Shown here piece by piece: positions 42,385 through 51,432 of a stretch of DNA of 64,000 bases (positions are counted from its first letter, which is position 1; each line of letters begins with the position of its first letter). The notes under the pieces are model-generated. The model saw only the letters and a list, made by a program, of their open reading frames with translations. It was not told the DNA's origin and ran no database searches. The position numbers and the translations under genes are program-made. Location of the stretch: the NCBI GenBank assembly GCA_964473555.1, contig CAYYPL010000003.1:186001-250000 (forward strand). Reading direction: 5' to 3'. This DNA comes from UBA11400 sp964473555 (GTDB taxonomy: Bacteria; Bacteroidota; Rhodothermia; Balneolales; HLUCCA01).

Positions 42385-42586
42385 CCATACTCTTCTTCCT
42401 TTGCCCTCTTTGACCCCTATTTCCTGCTCCACTGCTCCCCGCTCCACCGCTCTACTGTTCCACCGCTCCACCCACTACCACGAAAAAAGACTTGTATTGT
42501 TTATTCTATTCACAATTTTGCATACATATTCGTAATATGAATATGAAGCATGAATTCCTAACCTTAAGAACAACCCGCTCGCCCGA

Positions 42587-42955
42587 ATGTTGATCCGACT
42601 CAAATCTCTACTACTTTTATTCGCTTTCCTGGTCGGAGCCATTCAACCTATTGTTCCTTTGATTGAATACCATGTGTTCAAGGACGATATCATCGCATTT
42701 TTCTGTGTGAATCGAGATGACCCAAACTCGACATGCAACGGAGTCTGTTATCTGGCTAACCAAATCGAACAGGCACAGGAAAAGCAGTCTGACACGTTCG
42801 ACGGTCTCGGTTCTTACTACCCTATTTCAATCGCAGCTGAATCTGTTTCTCTGCCCCCATCACCTGCGTCTCTGCAGGACTACCCCACCTTGCCTCTGTC
42901 TGATCTGGCATGGAATTTCAAGCAGGTCGAAGTTCCACCACCCATATCGGCCTGA
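42587..42955 (+). CDS. Small secreted/membrane Cys-motif protein, putative copper operon
   Basis: 122 residues. One hydrophobic N-terminal segment (LKSLLLLFAFLVGAIQPIV) may be a signal or anchor. The short body carries Cys40, Cys50 and Cys54 in FFCVNRDDPNSTCNGVCYL, a CNGxCYL motif I associate with small proteins near heavy-metal uptake genes in Bacteroidota. The tail is Pro/Ser-rich with no known domain. The three cysteines could bind a metal or form a redox pair; this is inference. It is followed after 160 bp by a YtkA-like lipoprotein and then an OprC-like receptor, all on the same strand. Confidence 0.65.
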   Translation: MLIRLKSLLLLFAFLVGAIQPIVPLIEYHVFKDDIIAFFCVNRDDPNSTCNGVCYLANQIEQAQEKQSDTFDGLGSYYPISIAAESVSLPPSPASLQDYPTLPLSDLAWNFKQVEVPPPISA

Positions 42956-43115
42956 TTATCTTAGCATAGTCCCTATTCCTGACGAATCCCTGTAACCGCT
43001 TGCGTACCTACCTGTTTTTAAATAAGGTAGCATCCATACTTTTGGTAGTATCACAACCACTGGACAAGCTCCTGATTCGTCCAACCTTTTATGTACTATT
43101 AATAATTTATTCTTT

Positions 43116-43910
43116 ATGAAACGTTTTATGTATTTCATGTCCCTCGCCGGACTCCTGTTTTTTGCATCCTCCTGCACTACTAAAGATTCCAACGAAATCG
43201 AAATCCCAAATCTGATGAAAATCGGTGAGTTTACCGACGCCGGAATCACCGTGGTGGCCTATTCCGATCGCGAACTGGCTGTGGGACATAACCATCTGTA
43301 TCTCGAAGTGCATCAAAATGGCACCCGATACGATAATGCTTCAATCCAGTTCACTACCATGATGTTTATGGAGTCGCACTCTCATGCATCTCCATTCGGA
43401 CTCCCGGAACAGGTGCGTGAAAGAACCCACAATCTGTACAAGACCTGGGCCATTTTCACGATGCCATCCGGAATGATGGGTCGGTGGGAACTTCAATTTA
43501 CAGTCAAAAACGCCAACCAGTCTCAGACTATTGCCACCGGTGTCATCCCCATTCAGGTAGCACAATCTACCCGTGTTTCCACGTTTATGGCAGAGAATGG
43601 CACCCGATATATCTTGACTTTGGTGAATCCGATGGAACCAAAAGTTGGACTAAACGACCTGGAAGTAGCCCTGCATCGAAGTGAATCGATGATGAGCTAT
43701 CCAGCTGTCACCAACGCCGCTGTCGTGTTCGAGCCATGGATGCCTTCGATGGGACACGGATCAAGCAACAATGTCTCACCCTCCCATCAGGCTAACGGTT
43801 TCTATAAAGGAAAGGTCAATTTTAACATGACCGGTGACTGGGAACTGCGCTTCGATATGACCATCAATGGGATGACTATGTCTCGCAGGACGTTTGCCCT
43901 CGAATTTTAA
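43116..43910 (+). CDS. YtkA/FixH-like lipoprotein, putative copper handling
   Basis: 264 residues with a lipobox at LLFFASSC. Two beta-sandwich repeats resemble YtkA-like domains (about 35-145 and 150-264). They carry Met/His-rich stretches: AVGHNHLYLEV, MMFMESHSHASPFG and PWMPSMGHGSS, then GDWELRFDMTINGMTMS. YtkA-like domains with such residues commonly accompany copper or cytochrome oxidase functions. It lies between the small Cys protein and the OprC-like receptor (64 bp downstream), suggesting a periplasmic copper chaperone role. No enzyme motif is seen. Confidence 0.7.
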   Translation: MKRFMYFMSLAGLLFFASSCTTKDSNEIEIPNLMKIGEFTDAGITVVAYSDRELAVGHNHLYLEVHQNGTRYDNASIQFTTMMFMESHSHASPFGLPEQVRERTHNLYKTWAIFTMPSGMMGRWELQFTVKNANQSQTIATGVIPIQVAQSTRVSTFMAENGTRYILTLVNPMEPKVGLNDLEVALHRSESMMSYPAVTNAAVVFEPWMPSMGHGSSNNVSPSHQANGFYKGKVNFNMTGDWELRFDMTINGMTMSRRTFALEF

Positions 43911-43973
43911 TTCTCACATGTTGCCGGATACTCTGACCCCTCTGTATCCGGCAGCATTTTCGAAAGTTTTGTT

Positions 43974-46199
43974 ATGAATCGATCGATTTTAGTACTGACT
44001 ATACTTTTTTTTATTTGTTTTAGTCCCGCTCTGGCATCGAGGATGCTGCACGGTGTTGTATTGGATGCCAGTTCAGGAGCTCCGATCGAAGGGGTCCACG
44101 TCGCTATCGCTCAATCTCAGACAGGAACCATCACCAATGCGACCGGCGAGTTCATGCTGGCAATTCCATCTCAACACCTGATCCTTGTGTTTTCACACAT
44201 CGGATACCAAAAGCGGGAGGTTTCGCTACATGACATTTCAGATCTTGATGAGCATATACAGATTTTACTGCAGCCAAAAAGTGTATCCTCCGATGAAGTC
44301 TTGATCACCGCAAATCGGACAAATACCGGATACAATGGCATCAATAATGACATTCGTACCAAGACAGTGGACGATTACCTGGCCTCAACTGCCGGACTAG
44401 ACCTTGTATCAAGAGCCAATATAGCCCGGGATCCCGTGGTAAGAGGTCTCCGCGACGGCCGTGTTGCCGTGATGGTCGATGGGATGCGCCTGACTCCAGC
44501 TTGCGTAGATGGCATGGATCCGGCTACAGCGTACATCGAAACGGACAATCTAAGGTCTATCGAGGTCAGCAAGGGATTCGATCCTGAGTCATCGATTGGA
44601 GCATCATCCGGAGCAGCGGTGAACTTTTCACTTTCACGTCCAGTGTTAAACAGCGGGTTGTCGATTTCAGCCGAAACCGGATATCAGTCAGTCAGCGAAC
44701 AAAAGGTGGTCCAGGGATCGATCTCCTACGGACAAGAAACCTTGGCATTTCGGGCTTCAGGTACTTTCCGCGATGCGTCCGATTACTCAGCTGGAAAGAA
44801 TACGCGCATTTCGGGATCCGGATATCAAAAGAGTAACGTTCTCACATCTCTCGTCTACCATCCGACCGAAAAACATCAGTTCAACCTTCGATACATTGGC
44901 GATTTTGCTGGAAAAATCGGATATCCAAACTTGATCATGGATACCCGCAACGCAACTGCACACATTTTTGGGCTCGAACATGCATGGATTAATCCATTCC
45001 CTGCTGTAGCAAGTATCACCTCTAATGTGTACATCAACACGGTCAATCACCTGATGGATGATTACGATCGCGACGTCACAGCTCGGACTGTCATGCCAAA
45101 CATGTACATGCCTATGGATGGAGAAACCGTTACTGCCGGACTAACAAGCAAAGCTATTCTATTACATGGCAATCACTTCGCGACCATTCAGCTGGAGGCA
45201 TACCAACTTGATGCATTCGCTGATATGCTCATGGAACACCTCAGTCCGGATATCAACGACATGTATCTCATCAACCTGGGAGATGTAACCCAACAACATC
45301 TTGGATTGACCACCTCGTATCGATACGTTACTGAAAATGGATATCAACTAGGTGGAAGTTTAACTCTGCGAGGTGAGAATAATCTGCTTCGCGAAACCAG
45401 TGCCCGGGCAACCTATCAAGCTGAATATCCAGACTTAGATACGCTGGAACCACTCGGACTAGCCTACACTACAGGTGTATCGGTGGAAAAAGAGCTTCAT
45501 AAATGGTTAAGAAGTGGGGTATCTTTCAGTCACGGAACCCGGCTTGCAGACCACATGGAGCGTTACGGATACTATATTTATCAGCCTCTTGATGGATTTT
45601 TCTACTTCGGAAATCCGAGCTTGAGACCCGAGCGTAGCACAAAATTTGAAATCAACACACAGTTTGGAGCTGCAAACACTACTATCTCAGGAAATGCCTC
45701 TTTTTGGGTGAATCGTCTCGATAACTATATAGCTGGATTACGTCAGGATGCGCTGTTCAAGCGGTATCAGAACATGGGCTCGGCCACGTTATCCGGATTC
45801 GAAATCGAATTGGCTGCGAACCTGCCTCCTCACTGGAAAGCAGGTTCTGTTGTTTCTTATGTACATGGCAATCATAACGAACTGAACGAACCATTACCGA
45901 TGATTCCACCTTTTAAAGGAACCGTATACCTGCAACGACAGTCTGAGTCGATACAACTTGAAGGTCGACTTCGATGGGCAGCCGCTCAAAATCGAATTGC
46001 CTCACAAAATAGCCTTGAAACTACCACAGGCGGGCACATTTTGATCGACTTTTTCGCTCAAAAACGCCTAGGGAACATGTTTTCATTGCAGATAGGCGTA
46101 GAAAACATCATGGATACCTACTACATCGATCATCTGAGCGTTAACTCGATTCCATCTACAGGAAGAAATATTCAACTTTCGCTGAGGTTGAAATTGTAA
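43974..46199 (+). CDS. OprC/NosA-like TonB-dependent copper receptor
   Basis: 741 residues. A signal peptide (ILVLTILFFICFSPALAS) is followed by a carboxypeptidase-regulatory-like domain (about 22-105), a plug (VRGLRDGRVAVMVDGMRL) and a barrel. The plug contains Cys177-x3-Met181 (ACVDGMDPATAYI) and the barrel His359-x-Met361 (VNHLMDDYD), the same CxxxM and HxM pair that binds copper in Pseudomonas OprC, with nearly the same spacing. A Met-rich loop MPNMYMPM (about 377-384) follows. It should bring copper across the outer membrane. It is the third gene of a putative copper operon and converges with the thiamin receptor gene. Confidence 0.8.
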   Translation: MNRSILVLTILFFICFSPALASRMLHGVVLDASSGAPIEGVHVAIAQSQTGTITNATGEFMLAIPSQHLILVFSHIGYQKREVSLHDISDLDEHIQILLQPKSVSSDEVLITANRTNTGYNGINNDIRTKTVDDYLASTAGLDLVSRANIARDPVVRGLRDGRVAVMVDGMRLTPACVDGMDPATAYIETDNLRSIEVSKGFDPESSIGASSGAAVNFSLSRPVLNSGLSISAETGYQSVSEQKVVQGSISYGQETLAFRASGTFRDASDYSAGKNTRISGSGYQKSNVLTSLVYHPTEKHQFNLRYIGDFAGKIGYPNLIMDTRNATAHIFGLEHAWINPFPAVASITSNVYINTVNHLMDDYDRDVTARTVMPNMYMPMDGETVTAGLTSKAILLHGNHFATIQLEAYQLDAFADMLMEHLSPDINDMYLINLGDVTQQHLGLTTSYRYVTENGYQLGGSLTLRGENNLLRETSARATYQAEYPDLDTLEPLGLAYTTGVSVEKELHKWLRSGVSFSHGTRLADHMERYGYYIYQPLDGFFYFGNPSLRPERSTKFEINTQFGAANTTISGNASFWVNRLDNYIAGLRQDALFKRYQNMGSATLSGFEIELAANLPPHWKAGSVVSYVHGNHNELNEPLPMIPPFKGTVYLQRQSESIQLEGRLRWAAAQNRIASQNSLETTTGGHILIDFFAQKRLGNMFSLQIGVENIMDTYYIDHLSVNSIPSTGRNIQLSLRLKL

Positions 46200-46372
46200 A
46201 TAATAGCCAAGCAGGCAAGAGGGCAAGAGGACAAGAGGACAAGCAATTTCGCATTTTCTCAAAATAAACCGCACTCCTGCCCCGAGCTATTACCCCGTTC
46301 TCACTCGTCTGTACCTCATGATGTACAACCAAAGCCGACATGGATTCACCACACAAGTTTGGTCTTGTATGG

Positions 46373-46456
46373 CTGTTTTGACACGGCTTCTCCTCTTTAT
46401 TTTCGTTCAAAGTCTGCGTGGCTTTGCCACTTGTGTTTGAACTCCAATTCAGTTTT
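46373..46456 (+). repeat. 84-bp dispersed repeat, copy C
   Basis: Same unit as copies A and B, oriented like A and opposite to B, with hairpin GTGGC-TTT-GCCAC (46418-46430). It lies between the convergent copper and thiamin receptor genes. Upstream, 46205-46245 holds GGCAAGAGGACAAG-type words. Confidence 0.8.
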
Positions 46457-46464
46457 CCGTTTAC

Positions 46465-46496
46465 ACTTGAAATTGGGTCAAAACCCAATTTCAAGT
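46465..46496. other. Perfect 13-bp hairpin with the receptor stop codon in its loop
   Basis: Arms ACTTGAAATTGGG (46465-46477) and CCCAATTTCAAGT (46484-46496), loop TCAAAA. The stop codon (TGA on the minus strand, 46478-46480) lies in the loop. The outer arm is an inverted copy of the codons for LEIG. No U-tract follows on the minus strand. Confidence 0.85.
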
Positions 46497-48928
46497 CTTA
46501 GTAAAAAATGCCTCCCGGCCTGCGGATAGTAAAAATTGAACCGATACTCTTCCCCGCCCCAGTACCACGCGTAGGTGTATCCGTTGGTTTCATAAGCAGT
46601 ATCAAGTACGTTGAAAACCTGCAGAGACAAACTGGCGTTGCGCAGACTGGCTATCCCGCCGAGGTCGTAGCTGAATTCCAGATCATGGATCAAGTACGGA
46701 TCAATGGACCGGCTTTCAAGTCCGGAGTTGTCCAAATACTGCCGACTGACTCCCTTGGTAATGAGTCCGGCCTGAAACCTTCCTCTTTCATAATTGAAGG
46801 TGCTGGATCCCACCATTTCGGGCGATAACGCAATCGGAGTGTCCTCATACACGATTTCACGCTGAGCCCCCGTGTCGAAATCATCCACAAACTCTACGAA
46901 TTCCGGAATCCGGTGCCGACTCAGGGTCAAATTCCCACCCCACTGCCACGAATCACTCAATCGCAATCCGCCTTCGAGCTCAATCCCAACCCGATAACTG
47001 TCTTTCACGTTGGTGCGGATCGCCGCTCCTACGTCGTTCAACTGTCCGGTGAGAATCAGTTGATTGTCATAGTTCATCCAGAAGAAATTGGATCCGACAT
47101 ACCATCCGGACCGATCGATACGATATCCGGCTTCAAGGTCATACAACGTTTCGTGACTGGGGCGGGACTCGGGCGTCGATTGCGTGTACTCCCGACGCAC
47201 CGGTTCTTTGTTGCCCACACTGTACGAAATATAGGCACGCTGACCGTTTCCGGAGCGATAAACCAGTCCAGCCTTCGGATTGAAAAAGGTCAGGTCGACG
47301 GACTGGTCAACACTGTTCTGATTCCTGTCGAAGCCCAGAAATGTGTATCCAACTCGTCGCACCTGAACGTCGCCAAACGCGCTCAGTCGCTCAGAAAGGT
47401 CATAATTGAGCTTGGTATACGCGTTTAAATCCGTTTTGAATCCATTATTATCGTAATACCGGTCTCCGATGCTCAACTGTGGAGCATTTCGGGCCCAAAT
47501 CACCTCTCCGAAGTGGTCTCCATCGTATTCGTTGTATCCACCTCCGGCTGTAAGTGTCCATTTTTCGGCCTGATACTCGGTCGAAACCACCATCCCGTAA
47601 AAGTGATTGTCCAGCCAACGGCGCCGAACCAGATCACTTCGTGGCGATCCCTGAACAATGGTATAGGTCGAAAGCCGATCGTCTTCACGGAATTCTTCGA
47701 AGTATCCCGCCCCACGTGTGTAATGCAGCGCCGAATTCAGATACCAGTTGTCCTGAAGCCGGTAGGAATAGTGCAGCTGATAATGAGTCTGCGAATACTG
47801 ATCAACCTGATCTTCATAAGTGAACATATTATACCGGCGGGGATCGCTATTCAGCAAACGCTGGGTCTCAGCCTCGGACAATCCATGATTCTCGGCGTAG
47901 TACAACATTCCCTCGCGGTCGTTTCTAAGACGCGCCTCCGGGATACCGTTCCAGGCCTGATAAGTACGCTCACTGCCCGAAAACACATTAATCTTGAGCA
48001 AGTCCCGGGATCCGTATCTGGACGCCGACACAAACCAGGAACTCAAGTCGGATGTCGCCCGATCAATGAATCCATCACTTTGTATTGAAGAAAGTCTACC
48101 TTCAATAGCCCACTGATTTGGAAGGAGTCCGGTTCCAACCTGGAGTGTATTTCGGAAGGTATTAAAACTGCCATAGGTCGATGAAACCCGTGCATAGGGA
48201 TCCGTTTCAAGGGCGCCAGTCTGCAGATTTAGTGTTGCTCCAAACGCTGCCGGACCATTGGTCGAAGTACCGACTCCACGCTGTATCTGCATGTTTCCTA
48301 CAGATGATGCGAAGTCAGGTAGGTTGACCCAGAACACGCCATGCGACTCGGAGTCGTTGAGTGGAATCCCATTAATCGTAACATTGATTCGGGTATCGTC
48401 GACACCACGGATACGCAGTCCGGTGTATCCGATTCCAGCTCCGGCGTCGGATGTACTCACCACAGATGGCGTCTGAAGCAGCAAAAACGGGATATCCTTA
48501 CCCGAATTCTGTTTTTCGATGTCGTCGCGGGTCACGTTCGAATACGTAACCGGAGTTCTGTCGTCGACTCGATGTCCCATGACAAAGATTTCGTCCGAAA
48601 TCACCGTTTCTGGCAATAGAAGCACCGAAATACTCGAAGCATCACTCTTGCGGACAGTAATCGACTCGGATTTATACCCCAAAAACGACACTTCAAGTGT
48701 TATTGACCCACGATCCCATGCCGTAGCAGGTGGGGTATAGGTAAATCGCCCATCGAGTCCCGTCCTAGCGCCGAAATCTGTTCCAGAAATCCGTACTGCG
48801 GCACCTGGCAGCGGATCCCGGGTAGTTGCATCACGCACCACTCCAGAAACTGACTGTGCAGAAATGATATCTGGCAGTAACAATACCACCAGCAATGTAG
48901 TTGAAAGAAGAAATTTAAGTTTAAGCAT
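46478..48928 (-). CDS. TonB-dependent receptor under a TPP riboswitch, putative thiamin uptake
   Basis: 816 residues from the ATG at 48928, which gives a proper signal peptide (MLKLKFLLSTTLLVVLLL); the earlier in-frame ATG at 48982 adds 18 unlike residues. Carboxypeptidase-regulatory-like domain (VSGVVRDATTRDPLPGA, about 27-115), plug (DDTRINVTINGIPLNDSESHGVFWVN) and barrel ending LLRLEIGF. The plug signature GLRIRGVDDTRINVTINGIPLND is typical of vitamin/siderophore-type receptors rather than SusC. A TPP riboswitch precedes it, so thiamin or its phosphates are the probable cargo, repressed when TPP is plentiful. The stop codon lies in a perfect hairpin loop. Confidence 0.88.
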   Translation of the reverse strand: MLKLKFLLSTTLLVVLLLPDIISAQSVSGVVRDATTRDPLPGAAVRISGTDFGARTGLDGRFTYTPPATAWDRGSITLEVSFLGYKSESITVRKSDASSISVLLLPETVISDEIFVMGHRVDDRTPVTYSNVTRDDIEKQNSGKDIPFLLLQTPSVVSTSDAGAGIGYTGLRIRGVDDTRINVTINGIPLNDSESHGVFWVNLPDFASSVGNMQIQRGVGTSTNGPAAFGATLNLQTGALETDPYARVSSTYGSFNTFRNTLQVGTGLLPNQWAIEGRLSSIQSDGFIDRATSDLSSWFVSASRYGSRDLLKINVFSGSERTYQAWNGIPEARLRNDREGMLYYAENHGLSEAETQRLLNSDPRRYNMFTYEDQVDQYSQTHYQLHYSYRLQDNWYLNSALHYTRGAGYFEEFREDDRLSTYTIVQGSPRSDLVRRRWLDNHFYGMVVSTEYQAEKWTLTAGGGYNEYDGDHFGEVIWARNAPQLSIGDRYYDNNGFKTDLNAYTKLNYDLSERLSAFGDVQVRRVGYTFLGFDRNQNSVDQSVDLTFFNPKAGLVYRSGNGQRAYISYSVGNKEPVRREYTQSTPESRPSHETLYDLEAGYRIDRSGWYVGSNFFWMNYDNQLILTGQLNDVGAAIRTNVKDSYRVGIELEGGLRLSDSWQWGGNLTLSRHRIPEFVEFVDDFDTGAQREIVYEDTPIALSPEMVGSSTFNYERGRFQAGLITKGVSRQYLDNSGLESRSIDPYLIHDLEFSYDLGGIASLRNASLSLQVFNVLDTAYETNGYTYAWYWGGEEYRFNFYYPQAGRHFLLRLEIGF

Positions 48929-49012
48929 AATTCCCTGTATGATGTTGTGTTCATCAGGGATGCTGCGTGAATGGCTATACAATTGAGACCGTGCGACTAA
49001 ATGTCGAACAGT

Positions 49013-49094
49013 ACCGGTTTCCCTTCGCCGGCATTACCCGGATCAGGTGTTTGGGGTTTGATCTCAGCCCGCTTCGCAAGCACCCCCAACCTTG
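49013..49094 (-). promoter_or_regulatory. TPP (thiamin pyrophosphate) riboswitch
   Basis: On the minus strand the THI-box elements occur in order: GGGGGTGC, CTGAGA (49062-49067), ACCTGAT (49042-49048), GGTAATGCC (49030-49038) and GGGAAACC (49016-49023). The start codon follows about 85 nt later. Near it, an 8-bp bulged stem (48933-48944 with 48952-48959) could hide the initiation region, so translational control is plausible. AATCTTTG (49101-49108) resembles a -7 element, without a matching -33 box. Confidence 0.93.
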
Positions 49095-49161
49095 GTTTGT
49101 CAAAGATTGGAAAGACGAATGGTACTACTTTTTTAGCAGATTGTAAAGACGCGAGCCGGGA

Positions 49162-49300
49162 GCGGCGAGCGGCGAGCCATATCTTTTCACGTTTTCTCTT
49201 GCGTCAGCAACTTTCTCGTGCGTCAGCAAATTGCTCTTGGCGAAGCCAACTTTCACACGCGCAAGTGTCTTTCTACTGCACACCGCTCGCTGCTCGCCGC
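49162..49300. repeat. 139-bp element with 16-nt inverted GCGGCGAGC arms
   Basis: Left arm at 49162-49177 and right arm at 49285-49300 are inverted repeats with one mismatch (GCGGCGAGC-type words). Inside is a triloop hairpin TTGGC-GAA-GCCAA (49237-49249) and the repeated word GCGTCAGCAA (49201 and 49220). It separates the TPP riboswitch region from the membrane protein gene; non-coding. Confidence 0.65.
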
Positions 49301-49367
49301 TTACCCAATCTGAAATTAAAATCGTATCTTTGTCCTGTAAGTTAATCCCAATTAAAACCATACCCGT

Positions 49368-49871
49368 ATGAAAGAAACCATCCGCCAATCAATCGATTCC
49401 ACTGTCCTACTGGGATTACGCGTCATTTTTGGTTCATTTTTAATGGGTGTATTGGTTTTTACCCTGTTTTCTGTCGTGATGTACTTGAATCAGGCAGGTA
49501 ATCCGGATTTGGTAGTTCCAGTGGAGAGTAATGCCACCCTCCTTACCTACCTGGCACTAGGATATATGGTAGTAGCGATTCCGGTTTCATCGATACTCTT
49601 CAAACGTTTTCTGAAAATCGAACAGAAGTCCGACGCCAACGTGATTATTGCCAATATCCGTTCTGCATTGCTTGTCCGACTCGCTGTATTTGAGGGGGCC
49701 GCACTGCTGGCCGCTACCGGACTCCTGATCGCCGCTATGGATGGATTCCTGGTGGGGAATCCTAACGTATGGATCAATTTGGTGCCAATCGCCTATTTCA
49801 CCTTGCATATCATCGCAAATTGGCCAACGGTGGCACGGATGGTTTCGATATATGAGTACCACTTTTTCTAG
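49368..49871 (+). CDS. Uncharacterised four-helix membrane protein
   Basis: 167 residues with four predicted transmembrane segments (about 18-42, 63-85, 103-127 and 137-155). I do not recognise a family motif. The N-terminus is short and charged (KETIRQSIDSTV). The central loop LFKRFLKIEQKSDANVI separates helices two and three. No operon partner is evident; the next plus-strand gene starts 281 bp downstream. It seems real from length, hydrophobic pattern and start context, but has no assignable function. Confidence 0.7.
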   Translation: MKETIRQSIDSTVLLGLRVIFGSFLMGVLVFTLFSVVMYLNQAGNPDLVVPVESNATLLTYLALGYMVVAIPVSSILFKRFLKIEQKSDANVIIANIRSALLVRLAVFEGAALLAATGLLIAAMDGFLVGNPNVWINLVPIAYFTLHIIANWPTVARMVSIYEYHFF

Positions 49872-50152
49872 CAAATTATTCCTCTCCCGTATTTAAGTGC
49901 CCAAAGCACAGTAGGTATCTACTTGGCAGCCCACTTCATCAAATGGACGTTGGTTGCATCAGGTGTCAGTGAACTGGTTCTGCTTAACCACTGATCCAGC
50001 TAACCCACTCTCTTCTGTTTTCGTCCAAGTTGTACACGATTGATATCATGATACGGCGCACCAAAAGATGCTTGTGTACTTTCCTCCCATTCTGCACTAT
50101 CTGTGCGCCTTTTTAATGAACGATGTCCGTTTATTCGTGCGTTATGTGGTAC

Positions 50153-51163
50153 ATGAAATCTTTGCTTTTAATACTGTCTTTCCTTCTGATTGGATGTCAA
50201 TCGAACCCATTTCAAAATGATCCGGATGTGGGTCAAAACCGGCCTTCATCTCTTGGTTATGTCGGTAATCCGGTGGACCTATCGACCGATCACGAGTCGC
50301 TGATCGTTCTTGGTGGCGGGGGACCAGACCAGGATGATGCGATGCGTCGCATGGTTCAGGCAGCCTCAGGGGGCAACATCACGGTACTTCGATCCACGGG
50401 AACAGCTGCCTACAATACCTATTTATTTTCCCTTGCTCCTGTGGGGTCCGTTGAGACCTTTCTCATCAACTCCCCCATCAAGGCCGCTAATTCACGCACG
50501 AATTCGCTCATTCGTAACTCAGAAGTTGTTTTTATTGCCGGCGGAGATCAACAGGACTATGCTCGCTTTTGGACGAATTCTGATATGGAATTCACTGTGC
50601 AAGATCTCATCCAGAACAAAAAGATTACCATTGGGGGTACATCGGCTGGAGCTATGGTTCTGGGGGGAGTTTATTTCGATGCTGCTTTCGGCACATTTAC
50701 CGCCCAGGATGCAATGATGAATCCTCTTGATCCACGAGTAAGTCTTCGCCCGGGACTCTTCGGCACTCCTTCCATTTTGAAAAACCGAATGATTGACACC
50801 CATTTTCGTCAACGAAACCGAGAGGGACGACTAATGACGTTCATCGCAAAGGCGGGGTATGACACCTATTCCGGTATTGGAATAGATGAACAAACCGCGC
50901 TCATTATAGATCATCACGGTATTGCAACGGTTTACGGAGTCGGTTTTGCGTGGTTTTATCTACCCCAGGAAGGATTCGCACCCGAGATCCTGCAAAATGG
51001 TCGTCCATTGACCTGGGATCACGACCGTCGGGCTGTTCGAGTCTGGAAAATCGGTAACGGTGAACGGTTTGATCTGAATACCGATCGTCCACTTGACCGT
51101 CCGGCCGGATACTTCGCGTTTGTCCAGGAAGGGTCATTTTTTATCGAAGCCGACGATGAATGA
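50153..51163 (+). CDS. Cyanophycinase-like lipoprotein (peptidase S51), second copy
   Basis: 336 residues from the ATG at 50153, which starts the signal MKSLLLILSFLLIGC with lipobox LIGC; an ATG at 50123 is upstream but adds a poor N-terminus. S51 motifs are LIVLGGGGPDQDDAM, VVFIAGGDQQDYAR, the nucleophile GGTSAGAMVLGG and LKNRMIDTHFRQRNREGRL, then YSGIGIDEQTALII. It differs from the 20526-21449 protein in its N-terminal part and GGGGPDQDD sequence, so the two are distant paralogues. Probable lipoprotein; substrate unknown, perhaps an isopeptide or acidic polymer. It stands alone next to the SRP RNA gene. Confidence 0.82.
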   Translation: MKSLLLILSFLLIGCQSNPFQNDPDVGQNRPSSLGYVGNPVDLSTDHESLIVLGGGGPDQDDAMRRMVQAASGGNITVLRSTGTAAYNTYLFSLAPVGSVETFLINSPIKAANSRTNSLIRNSEVVFIAGGDQQDYARFWTNSDMEFTVQDLIQNKKITIGGTSAGAMVLGGVYFDAAFGTFTAQDAMMNPLDPRVSLRPGLFGTPSILKNRMIDTHFRQRNREGRLMTFIAKAGYDTYSGIGIDEQTALIIDHHGIATVYGVGFAWFYLPQEGFAPEILQNGRPLTWDHDRRAVRVWKIGNGERFDLNTDRPLDRPAGYFAFVQEGSFFIEADDE

Positions 51164-51293
51164 TTCCTTTGTTTACGACAAGACCTACCAGCGAATAACG
51201 TCAACACGATTTAGGCATCTTCAGAGATTCTCTTTTCTCTTATCTGTTTTCGCTTGTCTATTTTTTTGATTTTCAGAATGAAAAGCAAAAAAA

Positions 51294-51397
51294 TAGGGGT
51301 AAGCGACTCCTATCGCACCGCTACAACCTCTTACCGTTGCTACCTTCCGGTCCTGGCGGAGTTCAGAGGGAGCTGGTCGTAAGAGACTTACCCCTAG
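51294..51397 (-). ncRNA. ffs: Bacterial small SRP RNA (4.5S-type)
   Basis: On the minus strand, the domain IV core GGACCGGAAGGTAGCAAC with the GGAA tetraloop is preceded by CCGCCA and followed by GGTAAGAGG. The 5' CTAGGGGTAAG and 3' CTTACCCCTA ends pair to close a rod of about 104 nt. A run of seven T (51293-51287) follows at once as terminator. It binds Ffh for membrane targeting. Confidence 0.93.
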
Positions 51398-51401
51398 AAG
51401 C

Positions 51402-51432
51402 CAAAATTACGGCATTTCCATCCCCAATCAAA
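51402..51432 (-). promoter_or_regulatory. Bacteroidota-type housekeeping promoter of the SRP RNA
   Basis: Minus-strand TTTG (51432-51429), a 19-bp spacer and TAATTTTG (51409-51402), matching the -33 TTTG and -7 TAnnTTTG consensus. It places the start near 51397, exactly at the RNA 5' end. Confidence 0.8.

Noticed and set aside
42301..46456. Copper operon as a composite transposon
   Set aside because: The flanking 84-bp repeats carry no transposase or clear target duplication; only the inverted arrangement is supported.
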